Shown: positions 43,071 to 53,733, counted from the stretch's first letter. The stretch is 64,000 nucleotides of DNA from Burkholderiaceae bacterium (GCA_004299095.1 SCQQ01000025.1:28528-92527); one strand, 5' to 3'. Program-made: numbers and translations. Notes: a model not told the origin generated them from the sequence alone.

Positions 43071-43765
43071 TGCTCGAAGTCCAAGGCCTGCAGGCCTACT
43101 ACGGCAAGAGCCACGTGCTGCATGGCGTGGACTTCAACGTCCAGCCGGGCGAAATCGTGGCGCTGCTCGGGCGCAACGGCTCGGGCCGCACCACCACGGC
43201 CAAAGCCATCATGGGCATGGTGCAGGCCGAGGGCAAAGTCGAATTCAACGGCCAGCCGTTGCTGCACCGCAAGACGTTCGAGATCGCGCGCCTGGGCTTG
43301 GGCTACGTGCCCGAAGGGCGCGACATCTTCCCCAAGCTCACGGTGCATCAAAACCTGCAGCTGGGGCAGAAAAATGCGAAGAAGGCGGGCCGCTGGTCGT
43401 TCGACGACATGTACGCCATGTTCCCGCGCCTGAAGGAGCGCCAAAACACCGAAGCCGGCGTGATGTCGGGCGGCGAGCAGCAAATGCTCACGCTCTGCCG
43501 TACGCTGATGGGCGATCCGGACCTCATCATGATCGATGAGCCCACCGAAGGCCTGGCCCCGAAGATCGTCGAGCTGGTGGGCGAATACCTGCAGAAGCTC
43601 AAGGAGCGCGGTATTTCGGTTCTGCTGATCGAACAGAAGCTCACCATCGCACTGCACATATCCGACCGCGTGCTGATGATGGGCCACGGCGCCATCGTCT
43701 TCAGCGGCACGCCAGACGAACTGCGTGCCAACACGGGCGTTCGCAAGCAATGGCTTGAGGTCTGA
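43070..43765 (+). CDS. livF: Branched-chain-type ABC ATPase LivF with Walker A Lys-to-Arg (231 aa)
   Basis: The chain is a typical LivF (231 aa) with signature MSGGEQQ (132-138), Walker B LIMIDEPTEGLAP (152 on) and a C-terminal HGAIVFSGTPDELR. The Walker A reads GRNGSGRTT (34-42), so the usual Lys at position 40 is Arg (codon CGC). From memory, similar GSGR forms occur in some betaproteobacterial LivF. ATP hydrolysis may then depend mainly on LivG. Start overlaps livG stop. Confidence 0.88.
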   Translation: MLEVQGLQAYYGKSHVLHGVDFNVQPGEIVALLGRNGSGRTTTAKAIMGMVQAEGKVEFNGQPLLHRKTFEIARLGLGYVPEGRDIFPKLTVHQNLQLGQKNAKKAGRWSFDDMYAMFPRLKERQNTEAGVMSGGEQQMLTLCRTLMGDPDLIMIDEPTEGLAPKIVELVGEYLQKLKERGISVLLIEQKLTIALHISDRVLMMGHGAIVFSGTPDELRANTGVRKQWLEV

Positions 43766-43831
43766 ACGCAGCATCGGCGCGCGCGGCCGCTGCACTGGTG
43801 AAACGGGCGCACGCCCGCGAAATCGCTACCG

Positions 43832-43837
43832 TATACT
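43832..43837 (+). promoter_or_regulatory. Possible -10 element upstream of the fadB-like gene
   Basis: TATACT stands 96 bp before the ATG in an otherwise GC-rich gap of 168 bp. No good -35 lies at the right distance. The leader includes two short hairpins (GCAGCAC-GTGCTGC and GCGCCT-AGGCGC). Confidence 0.3.
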
Positions 43838-43933
43838 CGTTCTCGTCCATTGAGCAGCACCGTGCTGCATTGATCGGGTCGCGCCTCGAAAGGCGCGCAC
43901 GCACCGCTTGATTTTCTTCGTAGAGGAGCATTC

Positions 43934-46045
43934 ATGACCGCCGAATACAAGGTCCAAGGCGACGTTGCCGTTATTTCCATGAACAACCCGCCGGTCAACG
44001 GTCTGGGCTACGCCACCCGGCTGGGAATCGTCGACGGCCTGAACAAGGCCAGCGCCGACGCCAAGGTCAAGGCCATCGTGATCACCGGCTTGGGCAAGGC
44101 GTTTTCCGGCGGCGCCGATATCCACGAATTCGGCACGCCCAAGGCGCTGCAGCAGCCCAACCTGCTGGCGGTGATCGACACCATCGAGCATTCGGCGAAG
44201 CCGGTGATCGCCGCGATCCACAGCGTGGCCATGGGCGGCGGACTGGAATTGGCGCTCGGCTGCCACTACCGCATCGCCGCGCCCGGCGCGCAGATCGCAT
44301 TGCCCGAAGTCAAGCTCGGCCTGCTGCCCGGCGCCGGCGGCACGCAGCGCCTGCCGCGCGTGCTCGGCGTGGAAAATGCGCTCAACATGATCGTGAGCGG
44401 CCAGGCCGTGAAAAGCGAAATGCTGGCGATGGCGCCGAGGCAGAAACTGTTCGACAAACTGGCGAAAAGCGCCGATTCGCTGATGGAAGAAGCGATCGAA
44501 CTGGCGCAGAAAGCGGCTGCCGACCATGCCAAGGGCGGTGCGCTGCCGCTGGTGCGCAACCTGCCGTGCAAGCACCCGCAGAACGATGCCTATTTCGAGT
44601 TCGCGCGCAACACGGTGGAAGCAACCGCGAAGAACTACCCGGCGCCGCTCAAGTGCGTGGACGCAGTGGCGGCCGCCGCCACCAAGAAATTCGAGGATGG
44701 CCTGGCGACCGAGCGGCAACTCTTTGGCCAATTGATGCTCACGCCCGAAAGCGCCGCGCTGCGGCACGTTTTCTTTGCCCAGCGCGCCGCCTCCAAGATT
44801 CCCGACGTCGGCAGCGACGTCAAGCCGCGCGACGTCAAGCGCGTGGCGGTGATCGGTGCCGGCACCATGGGCGGCGGCATCAGCATGAACTTCCTGAGCG
44901 CCGGCATCCCGGTCACCATGCTGGAAGTCAAGCAGGAAGCGCTGGACCACGGCGTCGGCATCATGCGCAAGAACTACGAAGCGCGCGTAAAGAAAGGCAA
45001 GCTCAAGCAAGACAAGTACGACGCCTGCATGGCGCTCTTGAAGACCACGCTGAGCTACGACGACCTGAAAGACTGCGACATGGTGATCGAGGCCGTGTTC
45101 GAGAACATGGACGTGAAGCAGGCGGTGTTCAAGAAGCTCGACGAGGTGATGAAACCAGGCGCCATCCTGGCCACCAACACCTCCACGCTGGACGTGAACC
45201 AGATCGCCGCCGTCACCAAACGCCCGCAGGACGTGGTGGGCACGCACTTCTTCAGCCCGGCCAACGTGATGAAGCTGCTGGAAGTGGTGCGCGCCGACAA
45301 GACCGCCAAGGACGTGCTCGCCACGATCATGGTGCTCGCCAAGAAGATCAAAAAAACCGCCGTGGTGGCGCGCGTCTGCGACGGCTTCATCGGCAACCGC
45401 ATGGTCGAGCAGTACGTGCGCCAGGGCGGCTTCCTGGTGGATGAAGGCGCCACGCCCGAGCAGGTCGACAAGGCGATCGAGAAATTCGGCTTTGCCATGG
45501 GCCCGTTCCGCATGGGCGACCTGGCCGGCAACGACATCGGCTGGGCCATCCGCAAGCGCCGCGCCCAGGAACATCCCGGCATGAAATACAGCGGCACCGC
45601 CGATCTGCTGTGCGAGATGGGGCGCTTCGGCCAGAAAACCGGCGCCGGCTGGTACGACTACCAACCGGGCCAGCGCAAGCCGGTGCCGAGCAAGGTCGTG
45701 CTCGACATGATCGACAAGTACCGCAAAGACCAAGGCGTCACGCCGCGCAAGATCAGCAGCGAGGAAATCGTCGGCCGGCTGGTCTATTCGCTGGTGAACG
45801 AAGGCGCGCGCATCCTGGAAGAGGGCATTGCCAACAAGGCGAGCGACATCGATATGGTGTACCTGATGGGCTACGGCTTCCCGGTGTGGCGCGGCGGCCC
45901 GATGCACTACGCCGACCAGGTCGGCCTGTTCAATGTGGCGCAAGCCATGAACCGCTTCGCACAGAACCCGCGCGATGATGCCAAGTTCTGGCAACCGGCG
46001 CCGCTTTTGGCCAAGCTCGCGGCCGATGGCAAGACGTTCAACTGA
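43934..46045 (+). CDS. Bifunctional enoyl-CoA hydratase / 3-hydroxyacyl-CoA dehydrogenase (703 aa)
   Basis: The N-terminal crotonase domain (1-200) has [14 protein letters not shown] and [20 protein letters not shown] with the catalytic Glu in [20 protein letters not shown]. The NAD-binding domain begins at about residue 303 with [13 protein letters not shown]. The C-terminal HADH domain has [30 protein letters not shown] and a duplicated end. It performs steps two and three of beta-oxidation. The length matches the FadJ/peroxisomal bifunctional type (about 700 aa). A thiolase follows after a repeat. Confidence 0.9.
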   Translation: MTAEYKVQGDVAVISMNNPPVNGLGYATRLGIVDGLNKASADAKVKAIVITGLGKAFSGGADIHEFGTPKALQQPNLLAVIDTIEHSAKPVIAAIHSVAMGGGLELALGCHYRIAAPGAQIALPEVKLGLLPGAGGTQRLPRVLGVENALNMIVSGQAVKSEMLAMAPRQKLFDKLAKSADSLMEEAIELAQKAAADHAKGGALPLVRNLPCKHPQNDAYFEFARNTVEATAKNYPAPLKCVDAVAAAATKKFEDGLATERQLFGQLMLTPESAALRHVFFAQRAASKIPDVGSDVKPRDVKRVAVIGAGTMGGGISMNFLSAGIPVTMLEVKQEALDHGVGIMRKNYEARVKKGKLKQDKYDACMALLKTTLSYDDLKDCDMVIEAVFENMDVKQAVFKKLDEVMKPGAILATNTSTLDVNQIAAVTKRPQDVVGTHFFSPANVMKLLEVVRADKTAKDVLATIMVLAKKIKKTAVVARVCDGFIGNRMVEQYVRQGGFLVDEGATPEQVDKAIEKFGFAMGPFRMGDLAGNDIGWAIRKRRAQEHPGMKYSGTADLLCEMGRFGQKTGAGWYDYQPGQRKPVPSKVVLDMIDKYRKDQGVTPRKISSEEIVGRLVYSLVNEGARILEEGIANKASDIDMVYLMGYGFPVWRGGPMHYADQVGLFNVAQAMNRFAQNPRDDAKFWQPAPLLAKLAADGKTFN

Positions 46046-46056
46046 ACAGGAATGAC

Positions 46057-46163
46057 GGAATGACTTCGCCGCTGCGCGGCTTCAATGACGAAATGACTTG
46101 GACCCAGTCATGGCGCGCAGCGCCGTCATCGAAGCGCAGCGAGGTCATTTTGTCATGGGCATT
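46057..46163. repeat. REP-like palindromic element, copy 1
   Basis: The gap between the fadB-like gene and the thiolase gene holds inverted arms: atgacttcgccgctgcg on the left and cgcagcgaggtcat on the right, with further aatgac/gtcat pairs between. A 25-bp segment (46123-46147, beginning ccgtcatcgaag) is identical to 59860-59884. Confidence 0.7.
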
Positions 46164-46211
46164 CATAAAGTGATCGGCAAGCACCCAGAATCATCGAATC
46201 AGGAGTAAATC

Positions 46212-47387
<1,176 letters not shown>

Positions 47388-47395
47388 CCCCGAAG

Positions 47396-47423
47396 ATTGG
47401 CGCCTGACCGGCGCCAATTTTTT
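47396..47423 (+). terminator. Rho-independent terminator after the thiolase gene
   Basis: ATTGGCGCC (47396-47404) pairs with GGCGCCAAT (47410-47418) around a 5-base loop, and six T follow. It begins 9 bp after the stop codon. Confidence 0.9.
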
Positions 47424-47444
47424 GCGCTCGCCGGCAACGGGACG

Positions 47445-47469
47445 TGATGCGCCCCGAGGGGGCGCATCA
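47445..47469. repeat. Perfect 11-bp-arm palindrome downstream of the terminator
   Basis: TGATGCGCCCC (47445-47455) and GGGGCGCATCA (47459-47469) are exact inverse complements around GAG. There is no T-run. It lies 27 bp before the next gene and may be a second hairpin or a site of protein binding. Confidence 0.65.
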
Positions 47470-47495
47470 ATTCGAACAGCCAGGTCGCACCGCAA

Positions 47496-49325
47496 ATGAA
47501 CTACCGTCAAACCCTCGCTTTCCTGTTGTACGACTGGTTGCATGTCGAAACGCTCACGTCGCGGCCGCGCTTCGCCGAGCATTCGTGTGAGACCTTCGAC
47601 GCAGTGTTCGACACCTGTGAACGCATAGCCACCGAGAAATTTGCCCCGTTCAATCGGCTGGTCGATAGCGAAGCCCCGCGCACCGAGCAGGCACCCGACG
47701 GCAGCTTGCGCGTGGTGCTGCCCAAAGCAACTTACGAGGCACGCGTCGCTTACGTCGAATCCGGCATGCTCGCTGCTGCCCAGGACGAAGCGCAAGGTGG
47801 GATGCAGTTGCCGTTCGTCGTCAACGCGGCGGCCAACAGCTTTTTCAGCAAGGCGTCGATCAGCATCAATTCGAGCCTGCTCACCGTGGGCAACGCCAAC
47901 CTGCTGCTGGCGTACGGCACCGAGCTGCAGAAGAAGGTCTTCGTTACCCACGAATTGGGCGGCCGTTGGGCCGGCACCATGTGTTTGTCGGAGCCGCAAG
48001 CCGGCTCATCGCTGTCGGACATCGCGACGCGCGCCGAGCTGGAGGACGCGCACGATGCGCTCGGGCCGCGCTACCGCCTCAAGGGCAACAAGATGTGGAT
48101 TTCCTCGGGCGAGCACGAACTCACCGAGAACATCGTGCACCTGGTGCTCGCCAAGATCCCGGGCGCGGACGGCAAGCTGATTCCGGGTGTGAAGGGCATC
48201 TCGCTCTTTATCGTTCCGAAGAAACTCGTTGATGCGCAGGGGCGGCTCACTGGCGTGCGCAACGACGTGGCGCTCGCCGGCCTGAACCACAAGCTCGGCT
48301 GGCGCGGCACCACCAACACGCTGCTCAACTTCGGCGAAGGCCAGTTCCCGGTGAATGGCAAGCCGGGCGCGGTGGGGTACCTGGTCGGCCAGCCGGGCGA
48401 TGGCCTCAAGTGCATGTTCCACATGATGAACGAGGCCCGCATCGGCGTCGGCATGGGCGCCGTCATGCTGGGTATGGCGGGCTATGAGGCTTCGCTCAAA
48501 TACGCCAAGGAGCGCCTGCAGGGCCGCCCGCTCGGGCCGGCGGGCAAGGATGCCTCCAAGCCGCAGGTGCGCCTGATCGAACACGCGGACATCCGCCGCA
48601 TGTTGCTGGCACAGAAAGCGTGGTGCGAAGGGGCGCTCGCACTGCTGCTGTATTGCGCTCGGCTGGTGGACGAGCAGCGCACCGGTACGCCCGAGCAGGC
48701 CGAAGAAGCGCACACGCTGCTGGAAATCCTCACGCCCATCGCCAAGAGCTGGCCTGCCGAAAACTGCCTGGAGGCCAACAGCCTGGCAATCCAGATTCAC
48801 GGCGGCTACGGCTACACCATCGATTTCCCCGTGGAGCAGTACTGGCGCGACAACCGCCTGAACATGATCCATGAGGGCGCGCATGGCATCCAGGCGATCG
48901 ACCTGCTGGGGCGCAAGGTGCGCATGCAAGGCGGACAGGCGTTGGCGCTGCTGGCGGAACGGATTCGCGCCACGGCGGCACAGGCGCAAGACCGCCCGGA
49001 CCTGAGCGCCGACGCCATTGCGCTGCGCACGGCACTGGACCACGTCCTCCAGGCGACGCAAGACGCTTGGGCCGACGCCGATCCCGCGATCGCGCTGGCC
49101 AACGCGGTGCCGTACATGCAGGCGTTCGGCCATTTGGTGATCGCGTGGATGTGGCTGGACGTGGCGCTGGCAAACGCCCGGAAGGCCGATGCACCGCTGG
49201 CCGCCGGTCTGGCCGCTGCCAAGACTTATTTCTATCACTACGATCTGCCCAAGATCGCAGCCTGGTTGCGCGTGGTCGAGGACCGTGACACAACCTGTGC
49301 CAATCTGACGGAAGAGGCGTTCTGA
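47496..49325 (+). CDS. Acyl-CoA dehydrogenase, long (about 600 aa) class (609 aa)
   Basis: The flavoenzyme of the first beta-oxidation step. MCLSEPQAGSSLSDIATRAE and KMWISSGEHELTENIVHLVL form the FAD-binding middle domain, followed by a catalytic region near HGGYGYTIDFPVEQYWRDNR and an extra C-terminal helical domain of the DmdC/FadE12 group. The length (609 aa) fits that group. The stop overlaps the next start (TGATG). Confidence 0.9.
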   Translation: MNYRQTLAFLLYDWLHVETLTSRPRFAEHSCETFDAVFDTCERIATEKFAPFNRLVDSEAPRTEQAPDGSLRVVLPKATYEARVAYVESGMLAAAQDEAQGGMQLPFVVNAAANSFFSKASISINSSLLTVGNANLLLAYGTELQKKVFVTHELGGRWAGTMCLSEPQAGSSLSDIATRAELEDAHDALGPRYRLKGNKMWISSGEHELTENIVHLVLAKIPGADGKLIPGVKGISLFIVPKKLVDAQGRLTGVRNDVALAGLNHKLGWRGTTNTLLNFGEGQFPVNGKPGAVGYLVGQPGDGLKCMFHMMNEARIGVGMGAVMLGMAGYEASLKYAKERLQGRPLGPAGKDASKPQVRLIEHADIRRMLLAQKAWCEGALALLLYCARLVDEQRTGTPEQAEEAHTLLEILTPIAKSWPAENCLEANSLAIQIHGGYGYTIDFPVEQYWRDNRLNMIHEGAHGIQAIDLLGRKVRMQGGQALALLAERIRATAAQAQDRPDLSADAIALRTALDHVLQATQDAWADADPAIALANAVPYMQAFGHLVIAWMWLDVALANARKADAPLAAGLAAAKTYFYHYDLPKIAAWLRVVEDRDTTCANLTEEAF

Positions 49326-49627
49326 TGATCAAGCACATCGTTCTCTGGAACTTCAAGGATCACGCAGCCGGCGCGGACAAGGCAACGAACATGGCGCGTG
49401 CGAAGGAACGTATTCAAGCCTTGGCGCAGCTCGTGCCCGGCATGGTGCGGCTGGAAGTGGCTGCGGCGGAACCCGGTTTTGCGTGCACCTGCGATTTCAT
49501 CTCGCTCACTGAATTCGCCGATCGCGCCGCGCTGGACGCGTACCAGAGCCATCCCAAGCACCAACCGGTCAAGGCGTTCATGCGGTCGGTGACCGCCGAG
49601 CGCCACGCCATGGATTACCAAACCTGA
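49325..49627 (+). CDS. Dabb (stress-responsive alpha/beta barrel) family protein (100 aa)
   Basis: The start MIKHIVLWNFKDHAAGADKA and later YQSHPKHQPVKAFMRSVTAE are typical of the Dabb dimeric ferredoxin-like fold. Relatives include small enzymes such as polyketide cyclases and proteins of unknown role. ATG overlaps the dehydrogenase stop, so they are translationally coupled. Its function in this pathway is unknown. Confidence 0.85.
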   Translation: MIKHIVLWNFKDHAAGADKATNMARAKERIQALAQLVPGMVRLEVAAAEPGFACTCDFISLTEFADRAALDAYQSHPKHQPVKAFMRSVTAERHAMDYQT

Positions 49628-49641
49628 AGGAGGACCCCGAA

Positions 49642-50436
49642 ATGGCCCGCAGCATTCAAAAACTGTTCGACCTGAGCGGCAAGACCGCGCTCATCACTGG
49701 CGGCTCGCGCGGTCTCGGCCTGCAGGTGGCGCACGCGCTCGGCGAGGCTGGCGCCAAAATCATGCTGAGCGCGCGCAAGGCTGACGAGCTCGAGCACGCC
49801 GCCGCCGAATTGAAGGCCGCCGGCATAGCGGCCCAGTGGCTCGCTGCGGATTGCGCCAAGGAAGACGAGACCCGCCATCTGGCCGACGAAACCCTCAAGC
49901 GCCTGGGTGCCATCGACATCCTCGTCAACAACGCCGGCGCCAGTTGGGGCGCACCGGCCGAAGAGCACCCGGTGGCGGCCTGGGACAAGGTCATGAACCT
50001 GAACGTGCGCGGCTACTTCATCCTGAGCCAGCAAGTCGCCAACACCTACATGATCCCGAACAAGGCCGGCCGCATCATCAACATGGCGTCGATTGCCGGT
50101 TTGAACGGCAATCCGCCCGGCATGCAGACGCTGGCGTACAACACGTCGAAGACCGCGGTGATCGGCTTCACGCGCACGCTGGCGGCCGAGTGGGGCCGGT
50201 ACGGCATCACCGTCAACGCCATTTGCCCGGGCTTTTTCCGCACCAAGATGGCGGGCGGCCTGATCGACATGCTGGGCGAAGACAAGATGAAAGCGGCCGC
50301 GCCGCTGGGGCGCCTGGGTGACGACGAGGACCTGAAGGGCCTGGCCGTGCTGTACGCCAGCGACGCCGCCAAGCACATCACTGGCCAGTGGATGGCAGTC
50401 GACGGCGGCGTGAGCGTGGTCCTGGGCGCCGCATAG
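49642..50436 (+). CDS. SDR-family oxidoreductase (264 aa)
   Basis: Rossmann TGGSRGLG (TALITGGSRGLGLQVAHALG), NNAGAS, catalytic Ser in MASIAGLNG and YNTSK (Tyr-x3-Lys). It resembles the gluconate 5-dehydrogenase-like or 3-oxoacyl reductase groups. GAAGGAGG precedes the start. It probably acts on a hydroxy/keto acyl intermediate. Confidence 0.88.
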   Translation: MARSIQKLFDLSGKTALITGGSRGLGLQVAHALGEAGAKIMLSARKADELEHAAAELKAAGIAAQWLAADCAKEDETRHLADETLKRLGAIDILVNNAGASWGAPAEEHPVAAWDKVMNLNVRGYFILSQQVANTYMIPNKAGRIINMASIAGLNGNPPGMQTLAYNTSKTAVIGFTRTLAAEWGRYGITVNAICPGFFRTKMAGGLIDMLGEDKMKAAAPLGRLGDDEDLKGLAVLYASDAAKHITGQWMAVDGGVSVVLGAA

Positions 50437-50453
50437 GCCAGGCGGGCACAGCG

Positions 50454-50879
50454 ATGAATTTCGACCTTCAGGCGATTCCGTTCGCGCGCGAACTCGGCTT
50501 CACGCTGGAGTTGTGCGACGACGGCAAATCGCTGCTGCGCTACACGCCGCGGCCGGTTCACGGCAACTCGATGGGCGTGGTGCATGGCGGCGCGCTGATG
50601 GCACTGCTCGATGTCACCATGGCGACCGCTGCGTGCAGCGTGAATCCGGGCCACGCCACCGTCACCATCGAAATGAAAACCACCTTCATGCGCCCGGCGG
50701 CGTTGCAGACTGGCAGCGAACTGGCGGGGCGCGGGCGCTTGCTGCACCGCACGCACAAGATGGCGTTCGTCGAAGGCTCGGTGTTCAATGCCCAAGGTGA
50801 GTTGTGCACGCACGCCACCGGGACGTTCAAGTTCGTTTCGCGCGCCGCACCGGACGGCGCAACCACCATCGTCACCTGA
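50454..50879 (+). CDS. PaaI-type hotdog thioesterase (141 aa)
   Basis: The motif GNSMGVVHGGALMALLDVTM with TVTIEMKTTFMRPAA is the PaaI/DUF4442 hotdog active-site pattern (HGG and Asp). Such enzymes hydrolyse acyl-CoA to relieve CoA trapping. It starts 17 bp after the SDR stop. Confidence 0.85.
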   Translation: MNFDLQAIPFARELGFTLELCDDGKSLLRYTPRPVHGNSMGVVHGGALMALLDVTMATAACSVNPGHATVTIEMKTTFMRPAALQTGSELAGRGRLLHRTHKMAFVEGSVFNAQGELCTHATGTFKFVSRAAPDGATTIVT

Positions 50880-50958
50880 AGAACGTCACTCGAATTCCGT
50901 TCGGCCCGCGGCACTTTCCGCAGTGGTATCCATCCATCCGGCAACAAGGAGAACTTCC

Positions 50959-51975
50959 ATGCCCACCAATCGCCAAATCATCCTGGACAACCGGCCCCAA
51001 GGCGCCGCCACACTGGACAACTTCAAGCTGGTGAGCGCTCCCACGCCTGCGCTGGCCGATGGTGAAGTACTGGTGCGTCACCATTACCTCAGCCTGGACC
51101 CCTACATGCGCGGCCGCATGAACGACTCGAAGAGCTACGCTGCAGCGCAGCCCGTGGGGCAGGTGTTCCAAGGCGGCACCGTGGGCGAGGTGGTCGAAAG
51201 CCACAACGCCAAGTACGCCGTGGGCGACAAGGTGGTGGGTTACGGCGGCTGGCAGGAATACAGCGTGGTGAAGGCAGATCAGCCGGGCGCGCTGAAAAAG
51301 GTCGACACCACGCACGTGCCGCTCTCGTATTACTTGGGTGCGGTCGGCATGCCGGGCGTGACGGCGTGGTATGGCCTCGTGCAAATCATGGCGCCCAAAG
51401 CGGGTGATACCGTGACCATCACCGCTGCCACGGGCGCGGTTGGCAGCGCTTTCGTCGCGCTGGCCAAAGCGCGCGGCTGCCGCGTCGTGGGTATTGCCGG
51501 CGGCCCGGAAAAATGCAAATACGCGGTCGACGAACTGGGCTACGACGAATGCATCGACTACCGACAGCACACCGACGTGAAGGGCATGAGCCAGGCGCTG
51601 AAAGCCGCGTGTCCCAAGGGGATCGACGCGCACTACGAGAACGTGGGCGGCTACATCCTGGATGCCGTGCTGCTGCGCCTGAACGCCTTCGCGCGCATTG
51701 CGCTCTGCGGCATGATCGCCGGCTACGACGGCCAGCCGCTGCCGATGGCGAATCCGGCGCTGCTGCTCGTCAACCGCGTCAAGCTGCAAGGCTTCATCGT
51801 CAGTGAGCACATGGAGTTCTGGCCGCAGGCCCTGGCCGAACTGGGCGGCCTGGTGGCAAGCGGCAAGCTGCACCCGCGCGAAACGATTGCCCAAGGCATC
51901 GAAGCCGCGCCGGCCGCATTCCTCGGCTTGCTCAAGGGCAAGAACTTTGGCAAGCAATTGGTTAAGCTGATCTGA
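50959..51975 (+). CDS. NADP-dependent MDR oxidoreductase, CurA/leukotriene-B4 dehydrogenase type (338 aa)
   Basis: The family start RQIILDNRPQGAATLDNFKL with HHYLSLDPYMRGRMND and the nucleotide motif AATGAVGSAFVALAKARGCR, plus ENVGGYILDAVLLRLN. These reduce enones and alkenals. CAAGGAG precedes ATG at 50959. Likely an enoyl reductase for the pathway or detoxification. Confidence 0.9.
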   Translation: MPTNRQIILDNRPQGAATLDNFKLVSAPTPALADGEVLVRHHYLSLDPYMRGRMNDSKSYAAAQPVGQVFQGGTVGEVVESHNAKYAVGDKVVGYGGWQEYSVVKADQPGALKKVDTTHVPLSYYLGAVGMPGVTAWYGLVQIMAPKAGDTVTITAATGAVGSAFVALAKARGCRVVGIAGGPEKCKYAVDELGYDECIDYRQHTDVKGMSQALKAACPKGIDAHYENVGGYILDAVLLRLNAFARIALCGMIAGYDGQPLPMANPALLLVNRVKLQGFIVSEHMEFWPQALAELGGLVASGKLHPRETIAQGIEAAPAAFLGLLKGKNFGKQLVKLI

Positions 51976-52005
51976 TCTGCACCGCACGCCACTGAAGGAG
52001 GCCGC

Positions 52006-53733
52006 ATGACGACGCATGACATCCACGAAGTGTTCAATCAGGCGGAGGCGCTGACTGACGTCAACCTGTTCGACGTGGACCACGCGATGCAGGACGCGCT
52101 CAAGTTCAACGCGCCAGAGCTCGAGGTGGCACCGTTGCGCAAGCTGGGGCAGGTGACCGGCTCGGCCGAAATGCAAGCGCATGCGCGCCTGGCCAACATC
52201 CACACGCCTGAGCTGCACCGGCTGGACCCGCGCGGCCGCCGCATCGACGAGGTGGAGTTCCACCCCAGCTACCACGTGCTGATGAATGCTGCCACCAGGG
52301 CCGGTCTGCACGGCACGCCGTGGGCGGCAGACTTGGCCCCCACGCTTGCGGCTTCTGCCGTGGCGCTGCCCCCCGAGGGGGCGCTCGCGGCTCGGGGCGG
52401 CCCGTCGCCGCTCGGCGCCGCGCCGCACATGCAGCGCGCCGCGGGCTTCATGCTTTTCACGCAACTGGAAGCGTCCGTCCTGTGCCCGATTTCGATGACC
52501 TACGCCGTCACGCCGGCGCTGCGTGAAAACGCCAAGGTCTATGCCGATTGGGGCCCCAAGCTCACCAGCCGCGCCTACGACCCGCGCCTGGTGTCGTACA
52601 AGGACAAGCCCGGTGTGACCATGGGCATGGGCATGACCGAACGCCAGGGCGGCTCCGACGTACGCGCCAACACCAGTCAGGCCACGCCCGACGGCAGCGA
52701 CCGCTGGGGCGAGCGCTACCGGCTCAACGGCCACAAATGGTTTTTCTCGGCGCCGATGTGCGATGCGTTCCTGGTGCTGGCGCAGGCGGCGGGCGGCCTC
52801 ACGTGCTTCTTCCTGCCGCGCGTCCTGCCCGACGGCACGCGCAACGGCCTGCGCATCCAGCGCCTGAAAGACAAGCTGGGCAACAAGGCCAATGCCAGCT
52901 CCGAGGTGGAGTTTGACAATGCGCTCGCGTGGCGCGTGGGTGACGAAGACCGCGGCGTGGCGCAAATCCTGGAAATGGGCACGCGCACCCGCTTGGATTG
53001 CTCGCTCGGCACGGCGGCCCTGATGCGTCAATCGGTCTGCGTGGCCGTGCACCACACGCGCCAGCGCAAAGCGTTCGGCAAATTCCTGATCGAGCAGCCG
53101 CTCATGAAAAACGTGCTGGCCGACATGGCGCTGGAAAGCGAAGCGGCCACGGCCCTCGCGCTACGCCTCGCGCGCTCCTATGAAAGGCACGCCGACGAGC
53201 ACGAACGCTTGATTGCCCGGGTGATCACGCCCGTGTCGAAATACTGGATCTGCAAGCGCGGCAGCCTGCTCGCGCAGGAAGCCATGGAATGCCAGGGCGG
53301 CAACGGCTACATCGAAGAAGACGGCTTTGGCGTAATGGCGCGTGTCTATCGCGAAATGCCGGTGAATTCCATCTGGGAAGGCGCGGGCAACATCATGGCC
53401 ATCGACCTGCTGCGCGCGCTGCGCAAGGGTGACGTGACCGGCGCGCTGCAGCACGAATTGGGCGCTGCCCGCGGTGTGCATCCCGCGCTGGACCGCGCCA
53501 TCCAGACGTTGCCCGATCGTATTGAAGCGCTCGCCAACGAGATGGAGGCGCGGCGCTTGGCAGAGGACGTGGCACTGACCGTGCAGGCCGCGCTACTGGC
53601 GCAAACCGCACCCGCCAGCACCGTCAGTGCGTTCTGCGATTCCCGCTTGAATGGCCAGTGGGGTCACGCGTTCGGCACGTTGCCCGCGAGCGCTGATTGC
53701 GATGCCCTCATCGAGCGGGCGCTGCCGGCGTAA
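52006..53733 (+). CDS. AidB-like acyl-CoA dehydrogenase with in-frame repeat insertion (575 aa)
   Basis: The whole chain follows E. coli AidB: EVFNQAEALTDVNLFDVDHA, FHPSYHVLM, LCPISMTYAVTPAL, GMGMTERQGGSDVRANTSQA, GHKWFFSAPMCDAFLVLAQA, and MPVNSIWEGAGNIMAIDLLR. It is therefore an AidB-type flavoprotein; activity on acyl-CoA is only inferred from location. About residues 108-139 (DLAPTLAASAVALPPEGALA and on) are an insertion absent in AidB, coded by a GC-rich dispersed repeat. GAAGGAGG precedes ATG at 52006. Confidence 0.88.
   Translation: MTTHDIHEVFNQAEALTDVNLFDVDHAMQDALKFNAPELEVAPLRKLGQVTGSAEMQAHARLANIHTPELHRLDPRGRRIDEVEFHPSYHVLMNAATRAGLHGTPWAADLAPTLAASAVALPPEGALAARGGPSPLGAAPHMQRAAGFMLFTQLEASVLCPISMTYAVTPALRENAKVYADWGPKLTSRAYDPRLVSYKDKPGVTMGMGMTERQGGSDVRANTSQATPDGSDRWGERYRLNGHKWFFSAPMCDAFLVLAQAAGGLTCFFLPRVLPDGTRNGLRIQRLKDKLGNKANASSEVEFDNALAWRVGDEDRGVAQILEMGTRTRLDCSLGTAALMRQSVCVAVHHTRQRKAFGKFLIEQPLMKNVLADMALESEAATALALRLARSYERHADEHERLIARVITPVSKYWICKRGSLLAQEAMECQGGNGYIEEDGFGVMARVYREMPVNSIWEGAGNIMAIDLLRALRKGDVTGALQHELGAARGVHPALDRAIQTLPDRIEALANEMEARRLAEDVALTVQAALLAQTAPASTVSAFCDSRLNGQWGHAFGTLPASADCDALIERALPA
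52328..52420. repeat. GC-rich dispersed repeat, copy 2, inside the AidB-like gene
   Basis: Shares gcccccacgct, then ggcgctgccccccgaggggg and a cggcccg block with copy 1 at 75-150 in the same order. It keeps the reading frame open, adding about 30 residues to the protein. Confidence 0.7.

Noticed and set aside
43826..45994. Long minus-strand frame of 722 codons
   Set aside because: It is antisense to the well-supported bifunctional beta-oxidation enzyme and is His/Ala/Val-rich shadow sequence caused by high GC third positions.
47445..47469. Palindrome considered as a third copy of the GC-rich coding repeat
   Set aside because: It shares only the ccccgaggggg core. Its arms (TGATGCG) differ and none of the other repeat blocks are present.
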